A DNA stretch of 64,000 bases, from contig JBCCGR010000006.1 of NCBI GenBank assembly GCA_039029195.1, positions 62,001 to 126,000 on the forward strand. The letters are read 5' to 3'. Position numbers and translations under genes: made by a program. The DNA is from JBCCGR01 sp039029195 (GTDB lineage Bacteria; Pseudomonadota; Alphaproteobacteria; Rhizobiales; Rhizobiaceae). A model generated the notes under the pieces. That model did no database searches. It was not told the DNA's origin and saw nothing but the letters and a program-made list of their open reading frames with translations. Shown here piece after piece: positions 49,173-58,365 of the stretch (its first letter is position 1; every line of letters begins with the position of its first letter).

Positions 49173-50159
49173 GTGAGCGTCCTCGTAACAGGAGGCGCAG
49201 GCTACATCGGTAGCCACATGGTCTGGGCGCTTTTGGATGCCGGAGAAGATGTGGTGGTACTCGATCGTCTTTCGACGGGTTTTGACTGGGCCGTTCCGGG
49301 ACAGGCAACCTTGATTGTCGGCGAGGTGGGAGACGAGCGCGCGCTTGAGACCTTGTTCCAAGCATACGACATTGATGCTGTAATGCACTTTGCCGGTTCG
49401 ATTGTGGTTCCTGAATCCGTTGCTGACCCGCTTTCCTATTACAAAAACAATACGTCGGCCTCCCGCACGCTGATCGAACACAGCGTGAAGGCTGGTGTGA
49501 AACATTTCGTTTTTTCATCGACCGCTGCGGTTTATGGTGCAAGCGGGCAGGAGCCGGTTCGCGAAACGGCCGTCGCTGCGCCGGAATCACCCTATGGCTG
49601 GTCCAAGCTGATGACGGAACAGATCCTCGCCGACGCTTCTGCCGCTCACGATTTGGAATATGCGGTTCTCCGTTATTTTAACGTTTCTGGAGCTGATCCT
49701 GATCAAAGAACTGGCCAGTCGACCAAAGGTGCCACACACCTGATCAAGGTTGCCTGCGAAGTCGCGCTTGGCATGCGGGACCGGTTGGAGATATTCGGAA
49801 CCGACTATCCGACGTCGGATGGAACCTGCGTGCGCGACTACATTCACGTGACGGACCTCGTCGATGCCCATCTGCTGGCCTTGCGCCATCTGCGTGGTGG
49901 CAAGGGCTCGCTCACAGCGAATTGCGGCTATGGGCAGGGGTTCTCAGTTCGAGAGGTTGTTGAGGCTGTGTCGCAGGTCATTGACCGGGAACTCCCGCAC
50001 AAAGAGGTTGGCCGCCGGGCGGGTGATCCAGCTTCAATTGTCGCAGACGCTGAAGTCGCGCGAGAAGTTCTCGGTTGGACACCGCGCCACGACAAGCTCT
50101 CAGGTATTGTTACTGCCGCACTGCAGTGGGAACAGCACTTGCTGCGCAGAAACCGGTGA
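49173..50159 (+). CDS. galE: UDP-glucose 4-epimerase
   Basis: A 328-residue GalE that interconverts UDP-glucose and UDP-galactose (or the GlcNAc/GalNAc pair). The NAD site is VTGGAGYIGSHMVWALLD, the catalytic region FSSTAAVYGA plus YGWSKLMTEQIL (Y-x3-K), and LRYFNVSGAD is typical. The start is a GTG. Its stop overlaps the GTG start of the ABC transporter. It is the first gene after the leader and supplies a sugar for the glycan. Confidence 0.93.
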   Translation: MSVLVTGGAGYIGSHMVWALLDAGEDVVVLDRLSTGFDWAVPGQATLIVGEVGDERALETLFQAYDIDAVMHFAGSIVVPESVADPLSYYKNNTSASRTLIEHSVKAGVKHFVFSSTAAVYGASGQEPVRETAVAAPESPYGWSKLMTEQILADASAAHDLEYAVLRYFNVSGADPDQRTGQSTKGATHLIKVACEVALGMRDRLEIFGTDYPTSDGTCVRDYIHVTDLVDAHLLALRHLRGGKGSLTANCGYGQGFSVREVVEAVSQVIDRELPHKEVGRRAGDPASIVADAEVAREVLGWTPRHDKLSGIVTAALQWEQHLLRRNR

Positions 50160-51952
50160 GTGCGACCGCTTATGAATTTAGCGCTGTGGTCCGGGTGCTT
50201 ACCCGGCTCTATGGAAAACTATCCGCAAAGCGCAAACGACAACTGTTGTTCGTACTGCTGATATCGATCTTCGGGGGATTTGCTGAAGTGGCCACAATCG
50301 GTCTGATCGTGCCGTTTCTGACTGTTCTGACGGCTCCCGATCTTACCGCGCACACTCCCGTTCTGGGGCAGGTTTTCGAAGTTTTGGGCGCGGAGAACAG
50401 GACCGACCAAATCTTCTGGCTAACCGTGTTGTTTTGCAGCGTTGCATTGGTGGCCGGTCTGGTCCGGATTGCACTGGTTTGGTCTTATCAGCATGCCGTA
50501 TATTGGATCGGATATGATCTGGCGGGTCAGGCCTACAACAATGTCCTGAGCCAGCCTTATCGATTTCATCTCGACAACAATTCAAGCACGATGATTGCCG
50601 GTCTCGAAAAAGTGCAAACGGCGGTGAACTGGATACTGATGCCAGTGGTACAGGCAATCACGTCGGTCATCATCAGCCTGTTTATCATAACAGCGCTTCT
50701 GCTGATTGATCCGATCATCCTGATCTTGGCAGCTCTGGCTTTTGCGAGTGTATACGGGCTGATAAATCTGGCCACCCGGCGCAGGTTGGTGGCGAATTCG
50801 AGTATTATCGCAAAAGCGCAAACCGATCGCGTTAAAGCAATACAGGAAGGCATTGGCGGCATTCGCGATGTGATCATTGACCGTGCCCAGCCTCAATTTT
50901 TGTCGGTTTTTCAAGTTGTTGATTACGGTTGCAGGAAAGCACAGGTTTTCAACAGCCTTGTGGCGCAGCTTCCCCGGTTTGCGATTGAAGCCTTTGGCAT
51001 GATCCTGTTTGGCATCGTTGCCTACTATTTTACGCTCCAGAGCGGAGGCTTGGTTGCCACACTACCGGTGCTGGCTGCTTTGGCGCTGGGCGCTCAGCGA
51101 TTGCTACCTTTGTTTCAGGCCATCTACCAGGCATTGGCTCAGGTTTGGTCACATCTCGATATCGTAATTGATGTCCTGAAATTGCTTGATCTTAAATCCG
51201 ATAATCATGCTGTCCCGGACGATCAGTCGAAAAGACTGAAGTTCGATAGCGGCATCAAATTGAAGAATGTCGATTTCTCCTATTCGGGATCGGGTGTACC
51301 GGTGGTGGAAACACTCAATCTCTCTATCAAAAAGGGAGAACGGGTTGCCTTCATCGGTCGGACCGGCAGCGGCAAAAGCACAATTATGGATCTGCTAATG
51401 GGGCTACTGAGCCCAACCGGTGGTCAGATATCAGTAGACGGTGTGGAGTTGGCGGGGGAGAAGCGGGCCGGCTGGCAAAAACACATCGCTCATGTGCCGC
51501 AGGCGATATTTCTCGCCGATGCAACGCTTGCAGAGAACATCGCCTTCGGGATTGACCCGGCATCAATTGATATGGATCGGGTCAAGCGGGCTGCTGAAGG
51601 TGCCAACATTGCCGAGTTTGTAGAAGGATTGCCGACGAAATACCAAACCACGGTCGGTGAACGCGGCGTCAGGCTTTCTGGCGGTCAGCGCCAGCGTATC
51701 GGAATTGCTCGCGCGCTCTACAAAGACGCTGATGTTCTAGTGTTTGATGAAGCAACAAGTGCGCTCGATAGCGAAACTGAAGCATCCGTTATGCAGGCGA
51801 TTGAAGGGCTGGGGCGCAGCCTGACGATTTTTATCATCGCCCACCGGGTTACAACGGTGCGTTTCTGTGACCGAATTGTTCGACTTGAGCGGGGTAAAGT
51901 CGTTGCTGAGGGTTCCTATGAAGCCGTCGTTGATGCCCCGGAACCCGCCTGA
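50156..51952 (+). CDS. ABC transporter, fused permease/ATPase, PglK-like flippase
   Basis: A 598-residue half-transporter. The N-terminal exporter domain (about 20-310) has six membrane helices; its first helix reads FGGFAEVATIGLIVPFLTVL, like PglK, the flippase of lipid-linked oligosaccharides. The C-terminal ATPase has Walker A GRTGSGKST, the Q-loop in HVPQAIFL, signature LSGGQRQRIG and Walker B VLVFDEATSALD. I take the GTG at 50156, which overlaps the galE stop (GTGA); the frame is open upstream but lies inside galE. No Wzx is visible, so this may flip the finished glycan. Substrate inferred. Confidence 0.88.
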   Translation: MSATAYEFSAVVRVLTRLYGKLSAKRKRQLLFVLLISIFGGFAEVATIGLIVPFLTVLTAPDLTAHTPVLGQVFEVLGAENRTDQIFWLTVLFCSVALVAGLVRIALVWSYQHAVYWIGYDLAGQAYNNVLSQPYRFHLDNNSSTMIAGLEKVQTAVNWILMPVVQAITSVIISLFIITALLLIDPIILILAALAFASVYGLINLATRRRLVANSSIIAKAQTDRVKAIQEGIGGIRDVIIDRAQPQFLSVFQVVDYGCRKAQVFNSLVAQLPRFAIEAFGMILFGIVAYYFTLQSGGLVATLPVLAALALGAQRLLPLFQAIYQALAQVWSHLDIVIDVLKLLDLKSDNHAVPDDQSKRLKFDSGIKLKNVDFSYSGSGVPVVETLNLSIKKGERVAFIGRTGSGKSTIMDLLMGLLSPTGGQISVDGVELAGEKRAGWQKHIAHVPQAIFLADATLAENIAFGIDPASIDMDRVKRAAEGANIAEFVEGLPTKYQTTVGERGVRLSGGQRQRIGIARALYKDADVLVFDEATSALDSETEASVMQAIEGLGRSLTIFIIAHRVTTVRFCDRIVRLERGKVVAEGSYEAVVDAPEPA

Positions 51953-52005
51953 ACATCGTGCCAAAAGAAGACATCTTATGAACCGCAATTTCATGATCGC
52001 TGCCC

Positions 52006-53004
52006 ATGCTGAACGGTAAATCAATTCTGATCACCGGCGGAACCGGATCGTTTGGGCAAGCATTCGTTCGAACGGTTCTGGAACGGTATCCAGACGTTGG
52101 CCGATTGGTGGTGTTTTCGCGCGATGAGTTGAAGCAGTTCGAGATGGCACAGAAATTCGCGCCGCAAGATCACGATGCCCTGCGATACTTTATTGGTGAT
52201 ATTCGCGACGAGTCTCGTTTGCGCCGCGCTTTGAAAGATGTCGATATTGTCATCCACGCGGCTGCCCTGAAGCAGGTGCCAGCAGCAGAATACAATCCTT
52301 TCGAATGTATCAAAACCAATGTGTTGGGCGCGCAAAACCTCATCGAGGCCTGCCTCGATTCCAACGTGTGCAAGGTGGTGGCGCTTTCCACAGACAAGGC
52401 GGCGGCGCCCATCAATTTGTACGGCGCAACGAAACTCTGTTCAGACAAACTTTTCACCGCAGCCAACAATGTAACAGGTCATCAGGACATCAAATTTTCT
52501 GTCGTACGCTACGGCAATGTGATGGGAAGCCGGGGTTCGGTGATCCCGTTCTTTCTCGACCGAAAATCAACTGGGGTTCTGCCGATCACCGATCCGACAA
52601 TGACCCGCTTCAACATCACACTGCAGGAAGGCGTCGATATGGTGCTGTGGGCGCTTGAAAATGCACTTGGTGGCGAGATATTCGTACCCAAGATTCCAAG
52701 CTACCGCATCACGGATGTTGCCGCCGCAATTGGACCCGATTGCAAGCAGGAAATCGTCGGTGTCCGGCCGGGCGAGAAAATCCATGAGGAAATGATCACA
52801 GCCAGCGACAGTTTCAACACGGTCGATCTGGGGCAATATTTTGCCATTTTGCCGAGCGCTGGCGCTTATTCGGTTTCCGACTATCAGACCCGTATGGGCG
52901 GCGAGAGCGTTGAGCCGGGATTTGCCTACAATAGTGGTTCCAACGACGACTTTTTGTCTGTGGAAGCGTTGCGAACGCTGATTGACCAGGAAATCAAGGT
53001 CTAA
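52006..53004 (+). CDS. pseB: UDP-N-acetylglucosamine 4,6-dehydratase (inverting), PseB
   Basis: A 332-residue short-chain dehydrogenase that begins pseudaminic acid synthesis by dehydrating and C5-epimerising UDP-GlcNAc. It has TGGTGSFGQAFVRTVLER (NAD site), VVFSRDELKQFEMAQKF and DIRDESRLRRAL. The PseB-type catalytic segment is ALSTDKAAAPINLYGATK (Y-x3-K), followed by RYGNVMGSRGSVIPFF. These match the inverting PseB/FlaA1 type. pseC starts 7 bp after its stop. Confidence 0.95.
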   Translation: MLNGKSILITGGTGSFGQAFVRTVLERYPDVGRLVVFSRDELKQFEMAQKFAPQDHDALRYFIGDIRDESRLRRALKDVDIVIHAAALKQVPAAEYNPFECIKTNVLGAQNLIEACLDSNVCKVVALSTDKAAAPINLYGATKLCSDKLFTAANNVTGHQDIKFSVVRYGNVMGSRGSVIPFFLDRKSTGVLPITDPTMTRFNITLQEGVDMVLWALENALGGEIFVPKIPSYRITDVAAAIGPDCKQEIVGVRPGEKIHEEMITASDSFNTVDLGQYFAILPSAGAYSVSDYQTRMGGESVEPGFAYNSGSNDDFLSVEALRTLIDQEIKV

Positions 53005-53011
53005 GATTTCT

Positions 53012-54208
53012 ATGATCCCATACGGCCGTCAATCCATATCCGAAGCTGACATCGCGGCTGTTGAAGAGGTGCTTCGATCTGATTTCCTGACCCAGGGACA
53101 GGCCATACCGCGGTTTGAAAAAGCTGTTTCTCACTATTGTGGCGCCGAACATGGTGTGGCTGTAAACAGTGCGACCAGCGCTCTGCATATTGCCTGCCTG
53201 GCGCTCGGTGTCGGGCCTGGCGATCTGGTGTGGACCTCAGCCACGACATTTGTTGCGAGCGCAAACTGCGCGCGGTATTGCGGCGCTGAAGTCGACTTTG
53301 TCGATATTGACCCAACGACGTTCAACATGAGCGTGGAGGCGCTGGAAGGGAAGCTTCTTGAGGCCGAAACGGAAGGTCGATTACCCAAAGTGGTCATTCC
53401 CGTTCACATGTGCGGACAAAGCGCAGATATGCGAGAAATTGGTGCGCTTGCAGAACGGTATGGGTTTCGTGTCATTGAGGATGCATCCCACGCGATCGGC
53501 GGGTCTTATAGGAACCGCAATGTCGGTGCCTGCGAATTCAGCGACATCTGTGTGTTCAGCTTCCATCCGGTGAAGATTGTCACAACAGGGGAGGGCGGTC
53601 TTGCCACCACCAACAATCCTGATTTTGCGCAAAAAATGCAATTGCTGCGGTCCCACGGCGTTACGCGTCAGCCAAAACTGCTGTCCGCTGAAAACCCGCC
53701 GCCATGGTACTACGAGCAGATTGATTTGGGCTTCAATTATCGCATGACCGACATTCAGGCAGCGCTCGGTACAAGCCAGATTGAACGTCTGAACGAGTTT
53801 GTCGATAAACGCCATGCAATCGCAGATCGCTATGATGACATGCTGGGAGATCTGCCGGTGGTCATGCCAAGGCGACTGTCCAACCGCCGCTCTGCGCTTC
53901 ATCTGTATGTGATCCGACTTGAAACCCACAAGATCGAACCATCCCACCGTGACGTGTTTGAAGCGCTGCGCGCCGGGGGGATCGGCGTCAATCTTCACTA
54001 TATGCCGGTCTATCTACAGCCCGATTTTCGCAAACTTGGTTTCGAACCAGGCCTTTGTCCCGAAGCGGAAAAATATGCCAACGATGCCATCAGTATTCCG
54101 ATGTATCCGGCTCTTGGTGAAGACGATCAGCGCGAAGTGGTGGAAGTGCTGACACGAATTTTGTCGCACGGTGACGGCTCAGGGTCTGAAGTGGAACATC
54201 AGACATGA
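53012..54208 (+). CDS. pseC: UDP-4-amino-4,6-dideoxy-N-acetyl-beta-L-altrosamine transaminase, PseC
   Basis: A 398-residue DegT/DnrJ/EryC1 PLP aminotransferase, the second enzyme of the pathway. It begins MIPYGRQSISEADIAAVEEVL. The PLP lysine is in FSFHPVKIVTTGEGG, and SATSALHIACLALGVGPGD and DLGFNYRMTDIQAALG are family landmarks. Length is normal. The ATG at 53012 is chosen; the frame is open back into pseB. It overlaps the next gene by four bases (ATGA). Confidence 0.95.
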   Translation: MIPYGRQSISEADIAAVEEVLRSDFLTQGQAIPRFEKAVSHYCGAEHGVAVNSATSALHIACLALGVGPGDLVWTSATTFVASANCARYCGAEVDFVDIDPTTFNMSVEALEGKLLEAETEGRLPKVVIPVHMCGQSADMREIGALAERYGFRVIEDASHAIGGSYRNRNVGACEFSDICVFSFHPVKIVTTGEGGLATTNNPDFAQKMQLLRSHGVTRQPKLLSAENPPPWYYEQIDLGFNYRMTDIQAALGTSQIERLNEFVDKRHAIADRYDDMLGDLPVVMPRRLSNRRSALHLYVIRLETHKIEPSHRDVFEALRAGGIGVNLHYMPVYLQPDFRKLGFEPGLCPEAEKYANDAISIPMYPALGEDDQREVVEVLTRILSHGDGSGSEVEHQT

Positions 54209-54912
54209 TCGCGGCGTTTGTACAGGCCAGAATGAGCTCAACCCGCCTGCCGGGAAAAATCGCGAAATCGATCATTGGAAAACCAATGCTGCATTTGCAG
54301 ATCGAGCGGATGAGGCGCTCTCGATTGGTCGATGAACTGGTTGTTTTGACCAGTAAAGAAGCGAGCGATGACGCCACCGCCGAGTTGGCCGAAGCCGCCG
54401 GAGTGCCATGCTTCAGGGGGGCGCTGACTGACGTGCTGGATCGCTTTTATCAAGCTGCGTTAATGCGTGGTGCCGATACCATTGTCAGGTTGACGGGCGA
54501 TTGCCCATTGATCGATTGGACCGCAATCGATGGTTCGATCGAGTTATACGTGGAAGGCAGATACGACTACGTTCAAGTTTCCGAAGACTGCGGTTGGCCG
54601 AAGGGGCTTGATGTCGAGGTGATGAGTTTCGGTGCTCTGGAGCGAGCGCATTATGAGGCCACGACCGAATACCAGCGGGAGCATGTCACGCCATTTATCT
54701 ACCAACACCCTCAACAGTTTAAGCTTGGTGAATACAGTTGTATCAACGATCTATCCACCCACCGGTGGACGGTCGATACAGCCGAAGACCTGGACTTCGT
54801 GCAAGTGATATACGGTGCGCTTTATCCCAACAAACCAGGCTTTACCACCAACGACATCCTTGCCTATTTGGCCCAAAATCCCACCAAAGCCCGTTTGCGT
54901 TCCGCAAACTGA
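54205..54912 (+). CDS. SpsF-type cytidylyltransferase (candidate PseF)
   Basis: A 235-residue nucleotidyltransferase of the SpsF group (COG1861). It begins AAFVQARMSSTRLPGKIAKSIIGKPML, the nucleotide loop, and has VVLTSKEASDDATAELAEAAGV and RLTGDCPLIDW. In Bacillus sps clusters SpsF takes the place of PseF, activating the nonulosonic acid to its CMP form. Here it follows pseC directly and no other CMP-sugar synthetase is seen, so this is the likely PseF. Its activity on pseudaminic acid is inferred. Confidence 0.85.
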   Translation: MIAAFVQARMSSTRLPGKIAKSIIGKPMLHLQIERMRRSRLVDELVVLTSKEASDDATAELAEAAGVPCFRGALTDVLDRFYQAALMRGADTIVRLTGDCPLIDWTAIDGSIELYVEGRYDYVQVSEDCGWPKGLDVEVMSFGALERAHYEATTEYQREHVTPFIYQHPQQFKLGEYSCINDLSTHRWTVDTAEDLDFVQVIYGALYPNKPGFTTNDILAYLAQNPTKARLRSAN

Positions 54913-55032
54913 CACTTAGAGACCGAGTTAGTGGTTTGAGACTTTGGGCCCGGCGCAAAATATCCATCCTTCACATCCGGCGAAACAACACTGTCGGATC
55001 GTATCTAAATAGATCGAGACAGGAAAATTCAA

Positions 55033-55656
55033 ATGACGCAGTTTAAAACCGAACAAGAGGCATTTTGGGCGGGTGAGTTTGGCAACGAGTATATCGGACG
55101 AAATGGTGAGGAGGTTTTTCTGCAAACCGATGTAGCGTTTTTCTCGACTGTGCTGAGATCGATTGGGCGAATTGAGTCCTGTATCGAATTTGGTTGCAAC
55201 ATCGGATTGAACCTGCGAGCGTTAAATTCGCTCGACCCGCGAATGAGTCAACATGCGGTTGAAATCAATGCTCAAGCGGCAGAGCAAGCTCGACAAGCAC
55301 TACCCGATCTCGATCTGCATCACGGATCTATTCTCGAGTACGAATCCAGTGTCGCTTGTGATCTGAGTATCTCGAAGGGTGTACTGATTCACATTTCGCC
55401 TGATGAACTGAATAAATTTTACGACCGTTTGTACAAACACTCATCCCGCTACATTTTGGTTGCCGAATACTACAATCCGAAACCGGTTGCTATCCCTTAC
55501 CGAGGGCACAAAGATAAGTTGTTCAAAAGAGATTTCGCGGGCGAGATGATGGATCGGTTTAGCGACCTTGAACTGCACGACTATGGCTTTGTTTATCATC
55601 GCGACCCAATGTTCCCGCAGGACGACATGAATTGGTTCATTCTCCGCAAAGCCTGA
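55033..55656 (+). CDS. Pseudaminic acid biosynthesis-associated methylase
   Basis: A 207-residue class I SAM methyltransferase. It begins FKTEQEAFWAGEFGNEYIGRN, as does the TIGR03587 family found almost only in pseudaminic acid clusters. The SAM loop is SCIEFGCNIGLNLRAL, followed by VEINAQAAEQARQALP. Its acceptor is not known. A 120-bp gap separates it from the cytidylyltransferase gene, the largest break in the second half of the cluster, so a secondary promoter may lie there. Confidence 0.9.
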   Translation: MTQFKTEQEAFWAGEFGNEYIGRNGEEVFLQTDVAFFSTVLRSIGRIESCIEFGCNIGLNLRALNSLDPRMSQHAVEINAQAAEQARQALPDLDLHHGSILEYESSVACDLSISKGVLIHISPDELNKFYDRLYKHSSRYILVAEYYNPKPVAIPYRGHKDKLFKRDFAGEMMDRFSDLELHDYGFVYHRDPMFPQDDMNWFILRKA

Positions 55657-55686
55657 TCCGAACGACCAATTTCTGTTTGGTTTTCA

Positions 55687-56640
55687 GTGCACTTAGAAGA
55701 ATTAAACAAAAACAAAGCCTTGGTGCTCTGCAGAACGCCATTTCAGGCAAAACTGATGTTAAGAGTGATTGAGGAGGAACGCGTCGATGGATACGATTTG
55801 GTGTATGTCACGCAAAACGACACGAACGAAGACAGACGCTATTTCGAACGCATCGCACGCGGGGCCTCTTCCGACAACTACATTACTATCGGCAGGAGCC
55901 GTTACAGCCTGATCGACTACATTCAATTGAATAGAGCGTTGGACAAGGCTAATTTCAGGCGGTCTTACGACAAGGTTATATTTTCAAGCTTCGACAATTT
56001 TGTGCTCAATGCGGTTGCATCCCAGGTTTGTGCAAACAAGATGATAACCTGCGATGATGGAATTGGTGGCTTATTTGAAAGCACATTGTTCCGAAAAGAC
56101 CACTATGTGGGTCGGGACAAGCTATACCAAAAAATATTTGGTGCGTTGGATCTTGGCGACTTCAAAAAAAGAATAGATCGCCACTACACACTCTATCCTG
56201 GCATGAAGAACGTTGTGACTGACGAGCGTCTGGTTCACGTGTCTCTGCATCCGGACGATGCAAAAGTCGGTGATGGAGATGGCAAGAGAGTTTTTATCGG
56301 GTTTCCTACCGAGCGATATATCACTGCAGAAATAAAGCGGCAGATCATCGACTATGCTCTGATCGAGGGGATCGACTACTATATTCCTCATCCCAGGGAG
56401 AACGACATACCGAAGCTGAATGCTGAAGTGGTGAACAAGAACGGTGAGCTGGCAGAAGACATTATCCTTGGTTATTTAAGATTCGGAAGGCCGACCATCA
56501 TCGGCATGTTTTCCAGTGTTATGTTAAACATCAGTGGCGAGATGGCTCGCCGTGTGGTGGTTCTGCTGAGGTCGGACGCCCGTTTCGAAGAGGAAAACAG
56601 GATAGCAAACGAGGCGGGCTGCGAGGTCGTCGTCCTTTGA
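55687..56640 (+). CDS. GT52-family glycosyltransferase (sialyltransferase-type)
   Basis: A 317-residue protein resembling GT52 enzymes such as Neisseria Lst. It has an LVLCRTPFQAKLMLRVIEEE start and the acidic loop TCDDGIGGLFES (Lst has TFDDGTGNLIQS). It also has DRHYTLYPGMKNVV (Lst has DEHYTIFKGLKNIM), the nucleotide-site YYIPHPREND and the late GMFSSVMLNISGEM. Unlike Lst there is no N-terminal anchor. The start is a GTG at 55687. The gene is AT-richer than its neighbours. In this cluster the natural donor would be CMP-pseudaminate, so it is a candidate pseudaminyltransferase. Confidence 0.8.
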   Translation: MHLEELNKNKALVLCRTPFQAKLMLRVIEEERVDGYDLVYVTQNDTNEDRRYFERIARGASSDNYITIGRSRYSLIDYIQLNRALDKANFRRSYDKVIFSSFDNFVLNAVASQVCANKMITCDDGIGGLFESTLFRKDHYVGRDKLYQKIFGALDLGDFKKRIDRHYTLYPGMKNVVTDERLVHVSLHPDDAKVGDGDGKRVFIGFPTERYITAEIKRQIIDYALIEGIDYYIPHPRENDIPKLNAEVVNKNGELAEDIILGYLRFGRPTIIGMFSSVMLNISGEMARRVVVLLRSDARFEEENRIANEAGCEVVVL

Positions 56641-57737
56641 ACGTTCTCTTTCGATTCGACGTTTCGAACGACGTAGGAATGGGTCATTTCGCAAGATGCC
56701 AGAATCTTGCCGATGAATTTGCTCAGCACAACCATACCGTGACGTTGATGATCGGTCCGTCATCAACGCTACCTGTCGGGACTGAAGCCAATCATCAGGT
56801 TTCGGTGTTGGATGGTAGGTCCGATCCCGCAGAAGAACACAATTCCTATCCAGACAACTTGGATGCAATTGTATTTGACCTAAATCATCGCCAGATGATG
56901 AAAGAGCCTCGACGGTTGGCGCAAATCGTTGATGCCGGGTGCAATCACTGCGACACCGTAGCGCTTATTGATTCAGTCGGCGAAGACCGATTCAGGGCGT
57001 TTGGAATGCGCGAACCCGCAATCATCATATCACCCTACTTGGAAGCTGATGCAGTCCGGCCTTCATCGCAATCCACTCAATTGATGGGAGCTCAATACGC
57101 CGTTCTCAACCAGAATCTCCGCTCTCTGCGGTGTAAACGCATGGATAATTCCAATGATGGTGACAAACTGAAGTTGGTTGTGAGCTTTGGAGGGTCCGAC
57201 CCATGGAAGCTGACAGACCGCTGTTTACCGGTGTTGTTGGGCCAGGAGTTCAGGCACTTTGAAATTGCAATCGTGGCCGGGCCGTTGTTTGGAACACAAT
57301 ATCGATCCATGATCGAAAAAAAAATCTCCGAAGCAAACAGGCCAGTTTGCTTTGTCGACGGCGCAAAAGGCGTTATGGAACTGTTTTCGGAATGCGATGT
57401 TGCCGTTATTGCGCCAGGATTGACAAGGTACGAACTGGCGTATTTGGGAGTGCCGTCGGTATTGGTTTGTCCGGACCGGTATTTCTACGATGCGACACAA
57501 TCCTTCGAGCAAGATGGCATTGCATCTCGCGTATTGGCGGATGGTTCGAATTTTGAAGCCGCGCTTGAATTCCAGCTTCAGCGATTGTGCAGTGATCCAG
57601 AACTGAGGCAAAAATTCTCCCAAACAGGACTTAAGATTGTGGATGGACACGGAGCAAGGCGAATTTGCGATGCTGTTTTTAATCAATACAGCGCAAACCT
57701 AGCAGACGCTCAGTCAACGGTTGCTTCCAATGGATGA
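56637..57737 (+). CDS. pseG: UDP-2,4-diacetamido-2,4,6-trideoxy-beta-L-altropyranose hydrolase, PseG
   Basis: A 366-residue PseG, which removes UDP in the pathway. It begins NVLFRFDVSNDVGMGHFARCQNLADEF, the PseG/SpsG start with its catalytic-area histidine (GHFARC). The C-terminal GT-B half carries VSFGGSDPWKLTDRCLPVLL and VAVIAPGLTRYELAYLGVPSVLV. The start is a TTG overlapping the stop of the GT52 gene. Slightly longer than average. No fused PseH acetyltransferase domain can be seen at the end. Confidence 0.93.
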   Translation: MNVLFRFDVSNDVGMGHFARCQNLADEFAQHNHTVTLMIGPSSTLPVGTEANHQVSVLDGRSDPAEEHNSYPDNLDAIVFDLNHRQMMKEPRRLAQIVDAGCNHCDTVALIDSVGEDRFRAFGMREPAIIISPYLEADAVRPSSQSTQLMGAQYAVLNQNLRSLRCKRMDNSNDGDKLKLVVSFGGSDPWKLTDRCLPVLLGQEFRHFEIAIVAGPLFGTQYRSMIEKKISEANRPVCFVDGAKGVMELFSECDVAVIAPGLTRYELAYLGVPSVLVCPDRYFYDATQSFEQDGIASRVLADGSNFEAALEFQLQRLCSDPELRQKFSQTGLKIVDGHGARRICDAVFNQYSANLADAQSTVASNG

Positions 57738-58365
57738 GCCAATTCATGTCAATGCGCCTGATCTCGTCGCAAAATGGAACGATTGGAACCTTAACCACGC
57801 ACCCCGGTATCCAAACAGCGTTCTGGTGCAGCACGTTTACCGTCACTTCGGCCGGGACATGGATCACTCCAGCATCAAAGTTCTGGATTTTGGTTGTGGG
57901 GCAGGGGTCAACACCTTCTTTTTTGCGGAGAATGGTTTCGACACATCGGGATGTGATATAGCCGACCGTGCGCTTCAACGGGCGGACGAGACATTGTCAA
58001 AACAGTCACTCGTTGCGCGATTTGGGCAATTGGCTGACTTCGAGCACGAGAAGTTTGATTTTCTAGCCTCGGTTCATGTTTTGGAGTGTATTCCCGAAAG
58101 TTTGCTCCACGAACAGCTGGCGAGACTTTTTGAGATGGTGGCTACCGGTGGTAGGGGATTTTTCATAACCAAGTCGGCGGCAGATAAGGGCAATCAGCGT
58201 TCAAACGACGGGAATTTGCACGGTTTCACCCGAGATGAGCTGGTGAGCCTGTTTGCACTCGGTTTGTTTGAAGAAGTGCATATTGATACATACGACCTTA
58301 CCTTCAAGAACGGTTTGGAGAGGCAGTCGGACTGGGTTGTTTCCTTCAAAGCCTCTAGTATTTGA
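57730..58365 (+). CDS. Class I SAM-dependent methyltransferase
   Basis: A 211-residue methyltransferase with motif I VLDFGCGAGVNTFFFAENGFDTSGCDIA and FDFLASVHVLECIPE at the motif IV region. The N-terminal 40 residues (LVAKWNDWNLNHAPRYPNSVLVQHVYRHF) resemble sugar-nucleotide or glycan methyltransferases in O-antigen clusters. The ATG at 57730 overlaps the pseG stop by eight bases; a TTG at 57721 is also in frame. Specific acceptor unknown. Confidence 0.85.
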   Translation: MDEPIHVNAPDLVAKWNDWNLNHAPRYPNSVLVQHVYRHFGRDMDHSSIKVLDFGCGAGVNTFFFAENGFDTSGCDIADRALQRADETLSKQSLVARFGQLADFEHEKFDFLASVHVLECIPESLLHEQLARLFEMVATGGRGFFITKSAADKGNQRSNDGNLHGFTRDELVSLFALGLFEEVHIDTYDLTFKNGLERQSDWVVSFKASSI

